Shown here in pieces: positions 16,132 through 23,943 of a stretch of 64,000 nt of DNA (within the stretch, counting starts at the first letter, position 1; the number at the start of each line of letters is the position of its first letter). The notes under the pieces were generated by a model. The model worked only from the letters and a program-made list of their open reading frames with translations, was not told the origin of the DNA and made no database searches. A program made the translations under genes and the position numbers. The stretch is taken from NCBI RefSeq assembly GCF_014655955.1, contig NZ_BNBO01000007.1:160956-224955 (forward strand), written 5' to 3'. Origin of the DNA: Kitasatospora indigofera (GTDB taxonomy: Bacteria; Actinomycetota; Actinomycetes; Streptomycetales; Streptomycetaceae).

Positions 16132-16958
16132 CCGGTGGCCTGCTTGACCATCGCGGTGAACTGCTCCGGGGTGACCGCGGCGCCGTTGCTGAAGACCTCC
16201 AGCTTCTTGCCGTCCAGGTTCACCGTCGGGGTGCCGGTGACACCGCTGTTGTCGAAGGCCTTGGAGACCTCGGCGGCCCAGGGGGCGTAGGTGCCGTCCT
16301 GGACGGCCTTGACGAAGGCGTCGGTCTTCAGGCCCGGGACCTTGCCGGCCAGGTCCAGCAGGTGGCCGGTGTCGGCGAAGGCGTCGTCGCGCTCGTCCGG
16401 CTGGTTGGCGTAGAGCACGTCGTGGAAGGCCTTGAACTTGTCCACGCCTTCGTTGAGCGCCGCACCGGCGGCGGCGAGCGCGGTGCGCGAGCCCTTACCG
16501 CCGAGGCCCTTGTCGAGGAAGGTGGCCAGGTGGTACTCGATCTTGTACGTGCCGTTGTCGGCCATTGCCTGCATGGTGGGCCCGTCGGTGGTCTCCAGCT
16601 GCTCGCAGTAGGGGCAGCGGAAGTCCTCGTAGACCTCCAGGGTGTGCGCGGCGTCGGCCTTGCCGTACGTCACCACGGTCCCGCCGGGGCCGCCGGCGTT
16701 GGCGGGGACCACCAGCGGGCCGCTCTGCGCCCCGCCACCCGAGCCGCCGACGGCGAACGCGACGCCGGCGGCCAGCGCCAGGACGGCCGCCGAGGCGGCG
16801 CCGACCACGGTGCGGCGGCGGATCTTCGCGGACCGCTCGGCCCGCCGGCGCTCCTCGTGCAGCCGCTCGGTGGCGGCCCGGCCGGCGGGCTTCCGGGGGC
16901 CGTTGCCGTTGCCCTTGTTGTTGGTGCCGTTGGTGCCGTTGGTGCTGTTCTTGCTCAT
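16128..16958 (-). CDS. DsbA-like membrane-anchored thiol oxidoreductase
   Basis: 276 residues from ATG 16958 (the frame is open much further, but upstream is coding-free and out of character). The N-terminal tail is Asn/Thr/Gly-rich, then a basic stretch and one membrane helix (about 48-72, VVGAASAAVLALAAGVAFAV). The outer domain is thioredoxin-like (DsbA/Thioredoxin_4) with active site FRCPYCEQ and the cis-Pro loop GVTGTPTVNLDG. It introduces disulfides in exported proteins and would be recycled by the coupled VKOR protein. Confidence 0.93.
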   Translation of the reverse strand: MSKNSTNGTNGTNNKGNGNGPRKPAGRAATERLHEERRRAERSAKIRRRTVVGAASAAVLALAAGVAFAVGGSGGGAQSGPLVVPANAGGPGGTVVTYGKADAAHTLEVYEDFRCPYCEQLETTDGPTMQAMADNGTYKIEYHLATFLDKGLGGKGSRTALAAAGAALNEGVDKFKAFHDVLYANQPDERDDAFADTGHLLDLAGKVPGLKTDAFVKAVQDGTYAPWAAEVSKAFDNSGVTGTPTVNLDGKKLEVFSNGAAVTPEQFTAMVKQATG

Positions 16959-17062
16959 GGGGAGGTCGTCCTGTGCTCGATCGGAGGTCGGCTGGCGCCG
17001 GCGGCCCGCGGAGGGGCGGGGGGCCTGGCGCGGCGGGTCGACCGCTGAGAGCGGAGGTGTTC

Positions 17063-17776
17063 TCAGCAGGCCGGAGCGAGCACCGGCGGACCGCGCCGGA
17101 CGGCCGGGCCGGTCAGGACGTCCTCGACCGGGAGGTGCTCCCGGCTCGACGGCGGGAGCGGCAGCCGGACCACCGGACGGGCCGGGACCGGCGCGGTGAG
17201 CAGCCGGAACAGCCCCCGGACGGTGGCCGTCGCCCGGCGGTGCAGGAAGTCGCGCAGGGTGCGCAGCGACTCGGCGAGGCCGGTCAGGGCGGCATCGGCG
17301 CGCCGCAGCCAGAAGGCGGCGACCAGGGCGATCAGGGTGTGCACCAGCAGGAGCAGCACACCGCCGGCGGCGGTCGGCACGCCGGCCGACGCGGCGCCGT
17401 GGCCCAGCAGGCCGCCGTCCCCGGCCAGGCTGCTGTTCCCGACGAGGAAGGCGCCGACCGAACCGCCGCGGCAGACCAGCGGCTCGAAGACGTGCGGTCC
17501 GGCGCCGGAGCCCGGGCCGCAGGTCGTCTGCGCGAGGTCGAAGAGGGCGGACAGGGCCAGCTGGAGCGGCAGGAACACGGCCGCGATCCGGCCGAAGCCC
17601 CGCCGGCGGCCGGCCAGCGCCAGGGCGAGCGCGAAGACGGCGCCGCCCGCGAGGGCCAGCACCGCGACGGGCAGCGGGCGGCCGGTGACCAGCACCTGGC
17701 CGAGCGCGGCGAGCAGCACGACCAGCGCGGCGAAAACCGCCGCGCGGAGCGTCCTGGTGGCCTGCTTGCTGTCCAT
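17063..17776 (-). CDS. Integral membrane protein of unknown function
   Basis: 237 residues from ATG 17776 (frame open to 17833). I do not recognise the family. Hydrophobic segments lie at about 11-30, 35-55, 60-80 and 130-150. An extracytoplasmic loop with two cysteines (TTCGPGSG and LVCRGGS) lies between the third and fourth. The C-terminal ~90 residues are soluble, basic and Pro-rich, ending in Cys. The loop cysteines could be a substrate of the neighbouring DsbA/VKOR pair (inference from position and topology only). It lies 104 bases upstream of the DsbA gene on the same strand. Confidence 0.7.
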   Translation of the reverse strand: MDSKQATRTLRAAVFAALVVLLAALGQVLVTGRPLPVAVLALAGGAVFALALALAGRRRGFGRIAAVFLPLQLALSALFDLAQTTCGPGSGAGPHVFEPLVCRGGSVGAFLVGNSSLAGDGGLLGHGAASAGVPTAAGGVLLLLVHTLIALVAAFWLRRADAALTGLAESLRTLRDFLHRRATATVRGLFRLLTAPVPARPVVRLPLPPSSREHLPVEDVLTGPAVRRGPPVLAPAC

Positions 17777-17883
17777 TTGTCCGAGTCTGCCACAGGTGTG
17801 TGTGCGGACCGTCGGCCCTGTGAAGAGCCTCACGGTGCGGCCCCGCGTCCGGCGGACGGTTGCGGCGGGGCCGGTCGGGCGTC

Positions 17884-17918
<35 letters not shown>

Positions 17919-17925
17919 TTCTCCC

Positions 17926-18792
17926 ATGCCGGAACTGCCGGAGGTCGAGGCCCTCAGTGCCTTCCTGGGGGAGCACCTGGCCGGGCGCACCGTGGCGAAG
18001 GTCCACCCCGTCGCCGTGAGCGCGCTGAAGACGTACGCGCCGCCGCTGAGCGACCTGGAGGGCCGCACCGTCGACGCGGTGACCAGGCACGGCAAGTTCC
18101 TCGACGTCGCGGCCGGCGGGCTGCACCTGGTCGTCCACCTGGCGCGGGCCGGCTGGCTGCGCTGGCGCGAGAACCTCCCGCCCGAGCCGCCGCACCCCGG
18201 CAAGGGGCCGCTGGCCCTGCGGGTCCTGCTGGCCGAGCCGGCCGGGGCCGGCTTCGACCTCACCGAGGCGGGCACCCAGAAGCGTCTCGCCGTGTACTGC
18301 GTGCACGACCCCGCCGAGGTGCCCGGCATCGCCCGGCTCGGGCCGGACCCGCTCGACCCGTCCTTCACCCCGGAGGCCTTCGCCCGCCTGCTGAGCGGCG
18401 AGCGCCGCCGGCTGAAGGGCGTCCTGCGCGACCAGGGCGTGCTGGCGGGGGTGGGAAACGCGTACTCGGACGAGGTGCTGCACGCGGCCCGGATGTCGCC
18501 CTACAAGCTGGCGGCGAGCCTCGACGAGGAGGAGACGGCCCGCCTGTACGAGGCGCTCGGCAGCACCCTGCGGGAGGCGGTGGAGCGCTCACGAGGGCTG
18601 GCGGCCGGGCTGCTCAAGGCGGAGAAGAAGAGCGGACTGCGGGTGCACGGGCGGGCCGGGGAGCCGTGCCCGGTCTGCGGCGACACCATCCGGGAGGTGT
18701 CGTTCAGCGACTCGGCCTTGCAGTACTGCCCGACCTGCCAGACCGGCGGCAAACCGCTGGCCGACCGCCGGATGTCCCGGCTGCTGAAGTAG
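17926..18792 (+). CDS. Fpg/Nei-family DNA glycosylase/AP lyase
   Basis: 288 residues beginning MPELPEVEAL, with the catalytic Pro2 and Glu3 that remain after Met removal. The beta-clamp Lys is in RHGKFLDV. The helix-two-turn-helix is GVLAGVGNAYSDEVLHAA, and the zinc finger C-terminus is CPVCGDTIR then CPTCQTGG. It removes oxidised bases and cuts the abasic site. The sequence does not tell purine (MutM) from pyrimidine (Nei) preference. Start chosen by the invariant N-terminus. Confidence 0.95.
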   Translation: MPELPEVEALSAFLGEHLAGRTVAKVHPVAVSALKTYAPPLSDLEGRTVDAVTRHGKFLDVAAGGLHLVVHLARAGWLRWRENLPPEPPHPGKGPLALRVLLAEPAGAGFDLTEAGTQKRLAVYCVHDPAEVPGIARLGPDPLDPSFTPEAFARLLSGERRRLKGVLRDQGVLAGVGNAYSDEVLHAARMSPYKLAASLDEEETARLYEALGSTLREAVERSRGLAAGLLKAEKKSGLRVHGRAGEPCPVCGDTIREVSFSDSALQYCPTCQTGGKPLADRRMSRLLK

Positions 18793-18812
18793 CGGCCACC
18801 GGTCGCGGACCG

Positions 18813-18842
18813 CCGCACCCCGCCCGCGCCGTCGGGGTGCGG
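18813..18842 (+). terminator. Hairpin between convergent glycosylase and methyltransferase genes
   Basis: CCGCACCCCG (18813-18822) pairs perfectly with 18833-18842 with a 10-base loop. It lies 20 bases after the glycosylase stop and 11 before the methyltransferase stop. Confidence 0.7.
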
Positions 18843-18852
18843 CCGGCGGCGG

Positions 18853-19707
18853 CTACTTCTTGCGGGCGACGCCGGACCAGTAGTAGGCGGTCTCCGGGTC
18901 GGCGGTCAGCTCGCCGTCCGGCAGCCAGGACATCACCGGCGAGACCCCGGGCTCCAGCAGCTCCCAGCCGTCGAAGAAGCGCGCCACCTGCTCGCGGGTC
19001 CGCGGGACGAGGGTCATGCCGCCCTGGCGGGCGGACTCCTCGACCCGCCGCACCGCCTCGGGGTCGAAGTCCTGGGTCGGGTGGGTCAGGGCGATGCAGC
19101 TGCCGGAGGGGAGGGCGTCGCGCAGGGCGGCGACCTTCCCCCAGGGGTCGTCCTCGTCGGCGATCAGCATCAGGACGGCGATCAGCAGCAGGCCGACCGG
19201 CTGCTCCAGGTCCAGGGTGGAGGTCAGCGCCGGGTCGGCCAGGAGCTCCTCGGACCGGCCCAGGTCGGCGTGGATGTAGCTGGTGCGCCCCGACGGGTCG
19301 CCGACCATCAGCGCGCGGGCGTGGGCCAGCACGATCGGGTCGTTGTCGACGTAGACGACCCGGGTCTCCGGGGCGATGGCCTGGGCGATGTCGTGGGTGT
19401 TGGGAGAGGTGGGGATGCCCGTCCCGAGGTCGAGGAACTGGCGGATGCCCTGCTCCCGCACCAGGTGGCGCACCGCGCGGCCCTGGAAGGCGCGGTTCTC
19501 CTTGGCCATCGTGCGGATGCCGGGGATCGCCTGCCCGATGGCCTCGCCCATGGCCCGGTCCGGGGCGAAGTTGGTCTTGCCGCCCAGCCAGTAGTCGTAG
19601 ATCCGCGCGGAGTGCGGCTTGCTGGTGTCGACGCCGAAGCGCTCCCAGTCGCTCACCTCGCTGCGGTCGCCGTCGTCCTGCTGCGCGAAAGCCTGACTTG
19701 TCGTCAT
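18853..19707 (-). CDS. DUF574-type S-adenosylmethionine-dependent methyltransferase
   Basis: 284 residues. The family signature SKPHSARIYDYWLGGKTNFAPDR-like block is at about 29-52, followed by the AdoMet site (FLDLGTGIPTSPNTH) and VYVDNDPIVL. These proteins are strongly expanded in Streptomyces and their substrates are generally unknown. An AGGAAGT lies upstream of the ATG at 19707. The downstream neighbour is convergent and the upstream one divergent, so it is monocistronic. Confidence 0.93.
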   Translation of the reverse strand: MTTSQAFAQQDDGDRSEVSDWERFGVDTSKPHSARIYDYWLGGKTNFAPDRAMGEAIGQAIPGIRTMAKENRAFQGRAVRHLVREQGIRQFLDLGTGIPTSPNTHDIAQAIAPETRVVYVDNDPIVLAHARALMVGDPSGRTSYIHADLGRSEELLADPALTSTLDLEQPVGLLLIAVLMLIADEDDPWGKVAALRDALPSGSCIALTHPTQDFDPEAVRRVEESARQGGMTLVPRTREQVARFFDGWELLEPGVSPVMSWLPDGELTADPETAYYWSGVARKK

Positions 19708-19837
19708 TACTACTTCCTCTGGAGGCAGATCATCACACTGCGGGCCAGGGTAGCGGTCGTGGCTCGGCGGAGGGGCTGCTTGCGCCGTCCGGGTGGTGAA
19801 TCGCCCGCTGGGATCCGCGGGCCGGGAGGGAGGCGCG

Positions 19838-20920
19838 GTGACGGGGCAGGGATTCAGAATGTCGTCCGATCGTCAGATTTACTCGCGAAGAGTGCTGTTG
19901 GTCGCCGCCGGCGCTGCCCTGCTGTCGGTGAGCGGGTGCGGTCGCCCGGATTTCCAGCAGGGCGAGAGCGTCGCGTGGCCCGGCTCCGGGGCCTTCGGCG
20001 CCGGCCTGGACGCCGGTGCGGTCCCGGCCGGCGGCGACGGCCCCCCGCCGGAGCGCCCGCCGGCCCCGGCCCCCGGGCCGAGCCGTGGTTCGCCGTCCGC
20101 CGCCGGGTCGTCCGCCGGGCCGGGCGCGAACCAGGCCGCCGGTTCCGTGCGGAGTCCCGCGCCGAGTGCCGCATCGAGTGCCGCATCGAGTGCCGTGTCG
20201 AGTCCCGCCGGCGGGCCCGGGCCGGGCCACGGCACCCCGTCGGTCCAGGGGGCCGGCGCGAGTCCGGCCGCCGCTCCGTCGGCGACGGCTCCCGCCCCGG
20301 CGCCCGCGCCGCGGGCCCTGGACCAGGCGCAGAACCGGACGGTCAGCGAGCTGTCGCCGGACCGCCGGGTGGTGGCGATCACCGTGGACGACGGACCCGA
20401 CCCCCGGTACACCCCGGCGGTGCTGGCGCTGCTGCGGCAGTACGGGATCCGGGCCACCTTCTTCGTGATCGGCCAGAACGCCGCCGAGTACCCCTCGCTG
20501 ATCCGGGCCATCGCCGACGGCGGCCACCACCTGGCGAACCACACCTGGTCCCACCCCGAACTCCGGCGGCTGTCCGAGGCCAAGGTGCGGACCGAGCTGC
20601 AGCGCACCTCGGAGCTGCTGGAGCGGGCCACCGGCCGGGCGACGACCTGGTTCCGGGCGCCGGGCGGGGACTGGTCCCCGGTGACGATGAAGGTCTGCTC
20701 GGAGCTGGGGCTGCGCCCGATGAGCTGGTCCGTGGACCCGCAGGACTGGGCGCGGCCCGGTACGGCGGCGATCACCTCGCGGGTGCTGGGCGGCGTGCGG
20801 CCCGGCGCGATCGTCCTCAACCACGACGGCGGGGGCGACCGCTCGCAGACCGTCGCGGCCCTGCGGGCCTACCTGCCCGCCCTGATCGACAAGGGGTACG
20901 CGTTCACGGCGCCGCCCTGA
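19838..20920 (+). CDS. Polysaccharide deacetylase lipoprotein (NodB domain)
   Basis: 360 residues from GTG 19838, which follows GGGAGGGAGG (ATG 19859 is also possible). The signal is YSRRVLLVAAG with lipobox VSGC, so it is an anchored lipoprotein, perhaps Tat-exported because of the twin Arg. A Pro/Ala/Ser linker (about 50-150) contains a short tandem repeat (SAASSAASSAVSSP). The NodB domain has TVDDGPD, the metal-binding NHTWSHPEL, FRAPGGDWSP, and NHDGGGDR. It likely removes N-acetyl groups from cell-wall or environmental glycans; the exact substrate is not evident. Confidence 0.92.
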   Translation: MTGQGFRMSSDRQIYSRRVLLVAAGAALLSVSGCGRPDFQQGESVAWPGSGAFGAGLDAGAVPAGGDGPPPERPPAPAPGPSRGSPSAAGSSAGPGANQAAGSVRSPAPSAASSAASSAVSSPAGGPGPGHGTPSVQGAGASPAAAPSATAPAPAPAPRALDQAQNRTVSELSPDRRVVAITVDDGPDPRYTPAVLALLRQYGIRATFFVIGQNAAEYPSLIRAIADGGHHLANHTWSHPELRRLSEAKVRTELQRTSELLERATGRATTWFRAPGGDWSPVTMKVCSELGLRPMSWSVDPQDWARPGTAAITSRVLGGVRPGAIVLNHDGGGDRSQTVAALRAYLPALIDKGYAFTAPP

Positions 20921-20940
20921 GCCCCGGCGGGCCTCCCGGG

Positions 20941-20958
20941 CCGGACGGTCCCGTCCGG
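20941..20958 (+). terminator. Short hairpin between convergent deacetylase and epimerase genes
   Basis: CCGGACGG (20941-20948) pairs with CCGTCCGG (20951-20958) about 20 bases after the deacetylase stop. The 2-base loop will open slightly in RNA. Further GC-rich repeats continue to 21010. Confidence 0.45.
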
Positions 20959-21024
20959 GCGCGCTGCCCGGGGCCCGTCCTCCGGGCCCGTCGTCCTGGG
21001 CCGGCCGTCCGGCCCGCTCCCGGG

Positions 21025-21945
21025 TCAGCGGGAGGCGGCGGCGATCGCGCCGAGGAGTTCCGTCCACGGGGTGGGCTCCAGGCCGAAGGTCTTCCGGGCG
21101 GCCGTGGAGTCCATCACGAACGGGCTCCGCAACTGGTAGGCGGTCTCCTTGAGGGCCCGGACGGTCGGGTTGAACAGCCCGACCGCGGTGAGCACGGCGT
21201 CCGGCAGGCGGGTCACCCCGACCGGCGGCACGCCCGCGGCGCGGCAGAAGTCGGCGACCACCTCGCGCTGGGTCCGGGGCTCGTTGGTCGGCACGTGCCA
21301 CGGCCGGCCCCAGGCCCGCTCGTCGCCGCCGACGGTCACCAGCAGCCGGGCGGCGTCCTCGGTGTACGTCCAGCTGTGGGTGGTGTCGGGGTCGCGCATC
21401 ACCTGCACGGCCCGCCCGGCCAGGGCCTTGCCGAAGACGCGGGCGTCGATGGCGCTGAGGGCGCCCGGGCCGAGGTAGTCGGAGCTGCGGATCTCGGTGG
21501 CCCGGACGCGCCCCGCCAGGTGCAGGGCGTGGGCGTCCTGCCACATCCGGGCGCGCACCCGCCCCTTCACCGAGTTCGGGTTCAGCGGGGTCTCCTCGGT
21601 CATCGGCGCGGTGACCGCGCCGTAGCCGTAGAGGTTGCCGACCGAGGCCAGGACGGCGCCCGAGCGCTCCGCGGCGACCAGCAGGGCGGCGGCCAGCGGC
21701 GGCCAGTCGGTGGCCCAGCGGTGGTAGGCGGGCCCGGCGCAGTTGTAGAGCACGGCCGCGCCCCCGGCGGCCTCGGTGAGGGCGGTCGCGTCGGTGGCGT
21801 CCAGCCGTATGCGGCGCACGCCGGGCAGCGGGGCCGCGCTCGCGCCGGAGCGGGTGGCCACCGTGACCTCCTCGCCGCGGGCGGCCAGCAGGCGTGCGGT
21901 GGCGGTGCCGACGGGGCCGGCGCCGACGATCAGGTGCTTGCTCAC
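21025..21945 (-). CDS. NAD(P)-dependent epimerase/dehydratase-like protein
   Basis: 306 residues with an N-terminal Rossmann motif (IVGAGPVGTATARLLAARG). It is followed by RIRLDATD and an atypical extended-SDR body (NCAGPAYHRW, YGYGAVTAPMTEETP). The usual catalytic YxxxK is not obvious, so it may bind cofactor as a sensor or have an altered reaction. Divergent from the TetR gene at 22205 across a promoter region full of GTTCTC half-sites, so it is a probable target of that repressor. Confidence 0.85.
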   Translation of the reverse strand: MSKHLIVGAGPVGTATARLLAARGEEVTVATRSGASAAPLPGVRRIRLDATDATALTEAAGGAAVLYNCAGPAYHRWATDWPPLAAALLVAAERSGAVLASVGNLYGYGAVTAPMTEETPLNPNSVKGRVRARMWQDAHALHLAGRVRATEIRSSDYLGPGALSAIDARVFGKALAGRAVQVMRDPDTTHSWTYTEDAARLLVTVGGDERAWGRPWHVPTNEPRTQREVVADFCRAAGVPPVGVTRLPDAVLTAVGLFNPTVRALKETAYQLRSPFVMDSTAARKTFGLEPTPWTELLGAIAAASR

Positions 21946-22018
21946 GGTGGACTCCTCGGGTGGTTCCGGCCGGGCGGTCGATGGGCGACGCCCGGCGGGT
22001 GACCGTCGTCGACATCGG

Positions 22019-22035
22019 CGAGAACACTGTTCTCG
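22019..22035. promoter_or_regulatory. Perfect 17-bp palindrome CGAGAACACTGTTCTCG
   Basis: Arms of 8 bases flank a single central base. It lies 74 bases before the epimerase start and contains the same GTTCTC core as the direct repeats toward the TetR gene. Likely an operator for the divergently encoded TetR protein. Confidence 0.6.
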
Positions 22036-22080
22036 CTCGATGACGAGAGTGGCGGACGCCGGGTGCCGGTGTCAAGAACA

Positions 22081-22194
22081 CCGTGCTCGTTTCCGATCGC
22101 CGTTCTCTTTCGCGAGCTGCGTTCTCCTACGTTGGCGGTGTTCTCGTACGAATGCGGCGTTCTCCGATGTTGCGGGTGTTCTCGCCCGCTGCCA
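22081..22194. repeat. Six direct repeats with exact 19-bp period, core GTTCTC
   Basis: The core occurs at 22083 (GTGCTC, one mismatch), 22102, 22121, 22140, 22159 and 22178, each exactly 19 bases apart. It is usually preceded by G-C or G-T and often followed by a TACG-like stretch. The last unit ends 10 bases before the TetR ATG. The even phase and position in the divergent intergenic region indicate an iterated protein-binding array. Confidence 0.75.
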
Positions 22195-22204
22195 GGATGG
22201 GCGC

Positions 22205-22978
22205 ATGCCCACCGCGCCCAGATCGCTCACCGCCCGTGAGCGGGCCCGCGTCGAGTTCACCCGGGACATCAAGGAGGCGGCCCGCCGGCAGCTCGCCGAG
22301 CACGGGGCCGCCGGGATCTCCCTGCGAGGGGTGGCCCGCGACATCGGCCTGGTCTCCGCCTCCGCGCTCTACCGGTACTTCCCCGGGCGCGACGCGCTGC
22401 TCACCGCCCTGATCGCGGACAGCTACAGCTCCCTCGGCGACGCCGCCGAGGCCGCCGCGGCGCCGGACGCCGAGGTCCAGGACGGAGCCCCGGACCCGGG
22501 GGACCACCTCGGCCGGTGGGTGGCCGTCTGCCACGCCGTCCGCGCCTGGGCCCTCGCCCACCCGCACGAGTACGCGCTGATCCACGGCTCACCGGTGCCG
22601 GGCTACACCGCTCCCGCCGAGACCACCGAGCCGGGCACCCGGGTCCCCTTCCTGATCGGCGGCCTGTTCGCCCGGGCCGCCCAGGACGGCGCCTACCGCC
22701 CGCTCGACCGGCTGCCCGTCCCGGCGGACGCGCACCGGGCGCTGCTCCCGCTGCTCGGGCGGCTGCCCGACGGCATTCCCGACCACCTGGTGGTCGCCGG
22801 CCTGACGGCCTGGACCTACCTCTTCGGCGCGGTCTCCTTCGAGGTCTTCGGGCACCGCGCCAACATCGTCGACGACCAGCGGGCCTACTTCGACCACGAG
22901 GTCCGCCGCCTGGGCGTCCTGCTGGGCCTCGGCCCGGTGGCCGCGGACGGCGGACGGCCGTCCGGGCAGGGCGCCTGA
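22205..22978 (+). CDS. TetR-family transcriptional regulator
   Basis: 257 residues from ATG 22205 with AGGATGG upstream. The N-terminal DNA-binding domain is clear: ARVEFTRDIKEAARRQL, then GISLRGVARDIGL and SASALYRYFPGRDALLTAL. The C-terminal half, with a Trp-rich segment (AWTYLFGAVSFEVFGH), resembles the WHG-type ligand domain (TetR_C). It is divergent from the epimerase gene and next to a palindrome and a six-unit repeat array, so it probably represses itself and the epimerase. The inducer is unknown. Confidence 0.92.
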   Translation: MPTAPRSLTARERARVEFTRDIKEAARRQLAEHGAAGISLRGVARDIGLVSASALYRYFPGRDALLTALIADSYSSLGDAAEAAAAPDAEVQDGAPDPGDHLGRWVAVCHAVRAWALAHPHEYALIHGSPVPGYTAPAETTEPGTRVPFLIGGLFARAAQDGAYRPLDRLPVPADAHRALLPLLGRLPDGIPDHLVVAGLTAWTYLFGAVSFEVFGHRANIVDDQRAYFDHEVRRLGVLLGLGPVAADGGRPSGQGA

Positions 22979-23403
22979 CGGTCCGTCCCCACGGCCGCCC
23001 GTGCCCACGGCCGCCGGCCCCGGGTGGCCTGGTGGTCCGGTGCCCGGGTGCCCCCGGGGCAGGTCCTCGCCGGGCGTGCGGCGTTCGGCCCAAGCGTCCG
23101 CCGTGGCGGTCCGCCGGGCGCCCCTCCCGGTGCCGCCCGGCGCGTTCCCCGTCCGTGGCCGGCCCGCCCCCGGCCCGCCCCCCCGCCTGCACGCGGACCG
23201 CTCCCCCGCCTGCACGCGGACCGCTCCCGACCCGGGTCCGGCGCGCACTCGGAGCCCCGGCCGGGGGGTACGCCCTCGCGGTCGACAGGTAAGGGGTTCA
23301 TGGCCAAAACCACCGAAAAGGGTGAATCAGAAGAACCGTTTCGCCACTTTTCCGGCACCTAGGGTGATTCTGCACCGCTTCACTTGGAAAAGGATCACCT
23401 CTC
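22979..23403. other. 425-base gap before the secreted-protein gene
   Basis: No supported gene. A 23-bp tandem repeat (core CCTGCACGCGGA at 23186 and 23209) lies in the middle. From about 23290 to 23400 the base composition becomes markedly less GC-rich (CATGGCCAAAACCACCGAAAA, then TTGGAAAAGGATCACC before the ATG), which fits a promoter and leader for the gene at 23404. AAAAGGA is its ribosome site. Confidence 0.45.
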
Positions 23404-23739
23404 ATGCGTCTCCGCAACGCCGCGATCGCCGCCGCCAGCGCCGTCACCCTCGTGCTGGCCGTCCCGGGCTCGGCGAACGCCAGCTTCGGCGAGTTCCGCT
23501 ACACCTACCGAGACGCCGGCGCGGAGCGGACCGGACGGCTGGTCGGGCCGCCGAGCGGAGCATGCGTCAACCTGGCGGAGGCCACCCGGGAGGAGCCCGC
23601 CCGCACGCCGAAGAACCGGACCGGCGCGACCGCCACGGTCTTCCCCGGCCCGGACTGCGCGGGTGACGGCTCGTACGTGCTGCGGCCCGGCGTCGTCGCC
23701 CCCGAGGGGTCGGCGGTCCGTTCGGTGGTCTTCTCCTGA
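23404..23739 (+). CDS. Small secreted protein of unknown function
   Basis: 111 residues. An N-terminal signal peptide (MRLRNAAIAAASAVTLVLAV, likely cut after AS-A near residue 26) leads to a mature domain of about 85 residues with two cysteines (GACVN and PDCAG), probably disulfide-bonded. The spacing (C-x~32-C) and aromatic-rich start (FGEFRYTYRD) recall small actinomycete secreted proteins of the peptidase-inhibitor type. I cannot assign a family. AAAAGGA sits 7 bases upstream of the ATG. Confidence 0.75.
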   Translation: MRLRNAAIAAASAVTLVLAVPGSANASFGEFRYTYRDAGAERTGRLVGPPSGACVNLAEATREEPARTPKNRTGATATVFPGPDCAGDGSYVLRPGVVAPEGSAVRSVVFS

Positions 23740-23943
23740 CGGTGCGGCGCCCCCGCCGGGCGCACGGCCGGCCCCGGACGGCGGAGCCCGGCCGCCGGGG
23801 TGGCGGGCCGCCCGCGCCGGCCGGCCGCCCGCCCCTGCACATCTCCCGCACATTTCCCACCATCCCCAGGACGTCCGCCGCCCCGGCTGCCACACTGTCG
23901 GCACCCGGGGCGGCCCCGGGTGTCAGGACCCGGGGGAGTGGCT

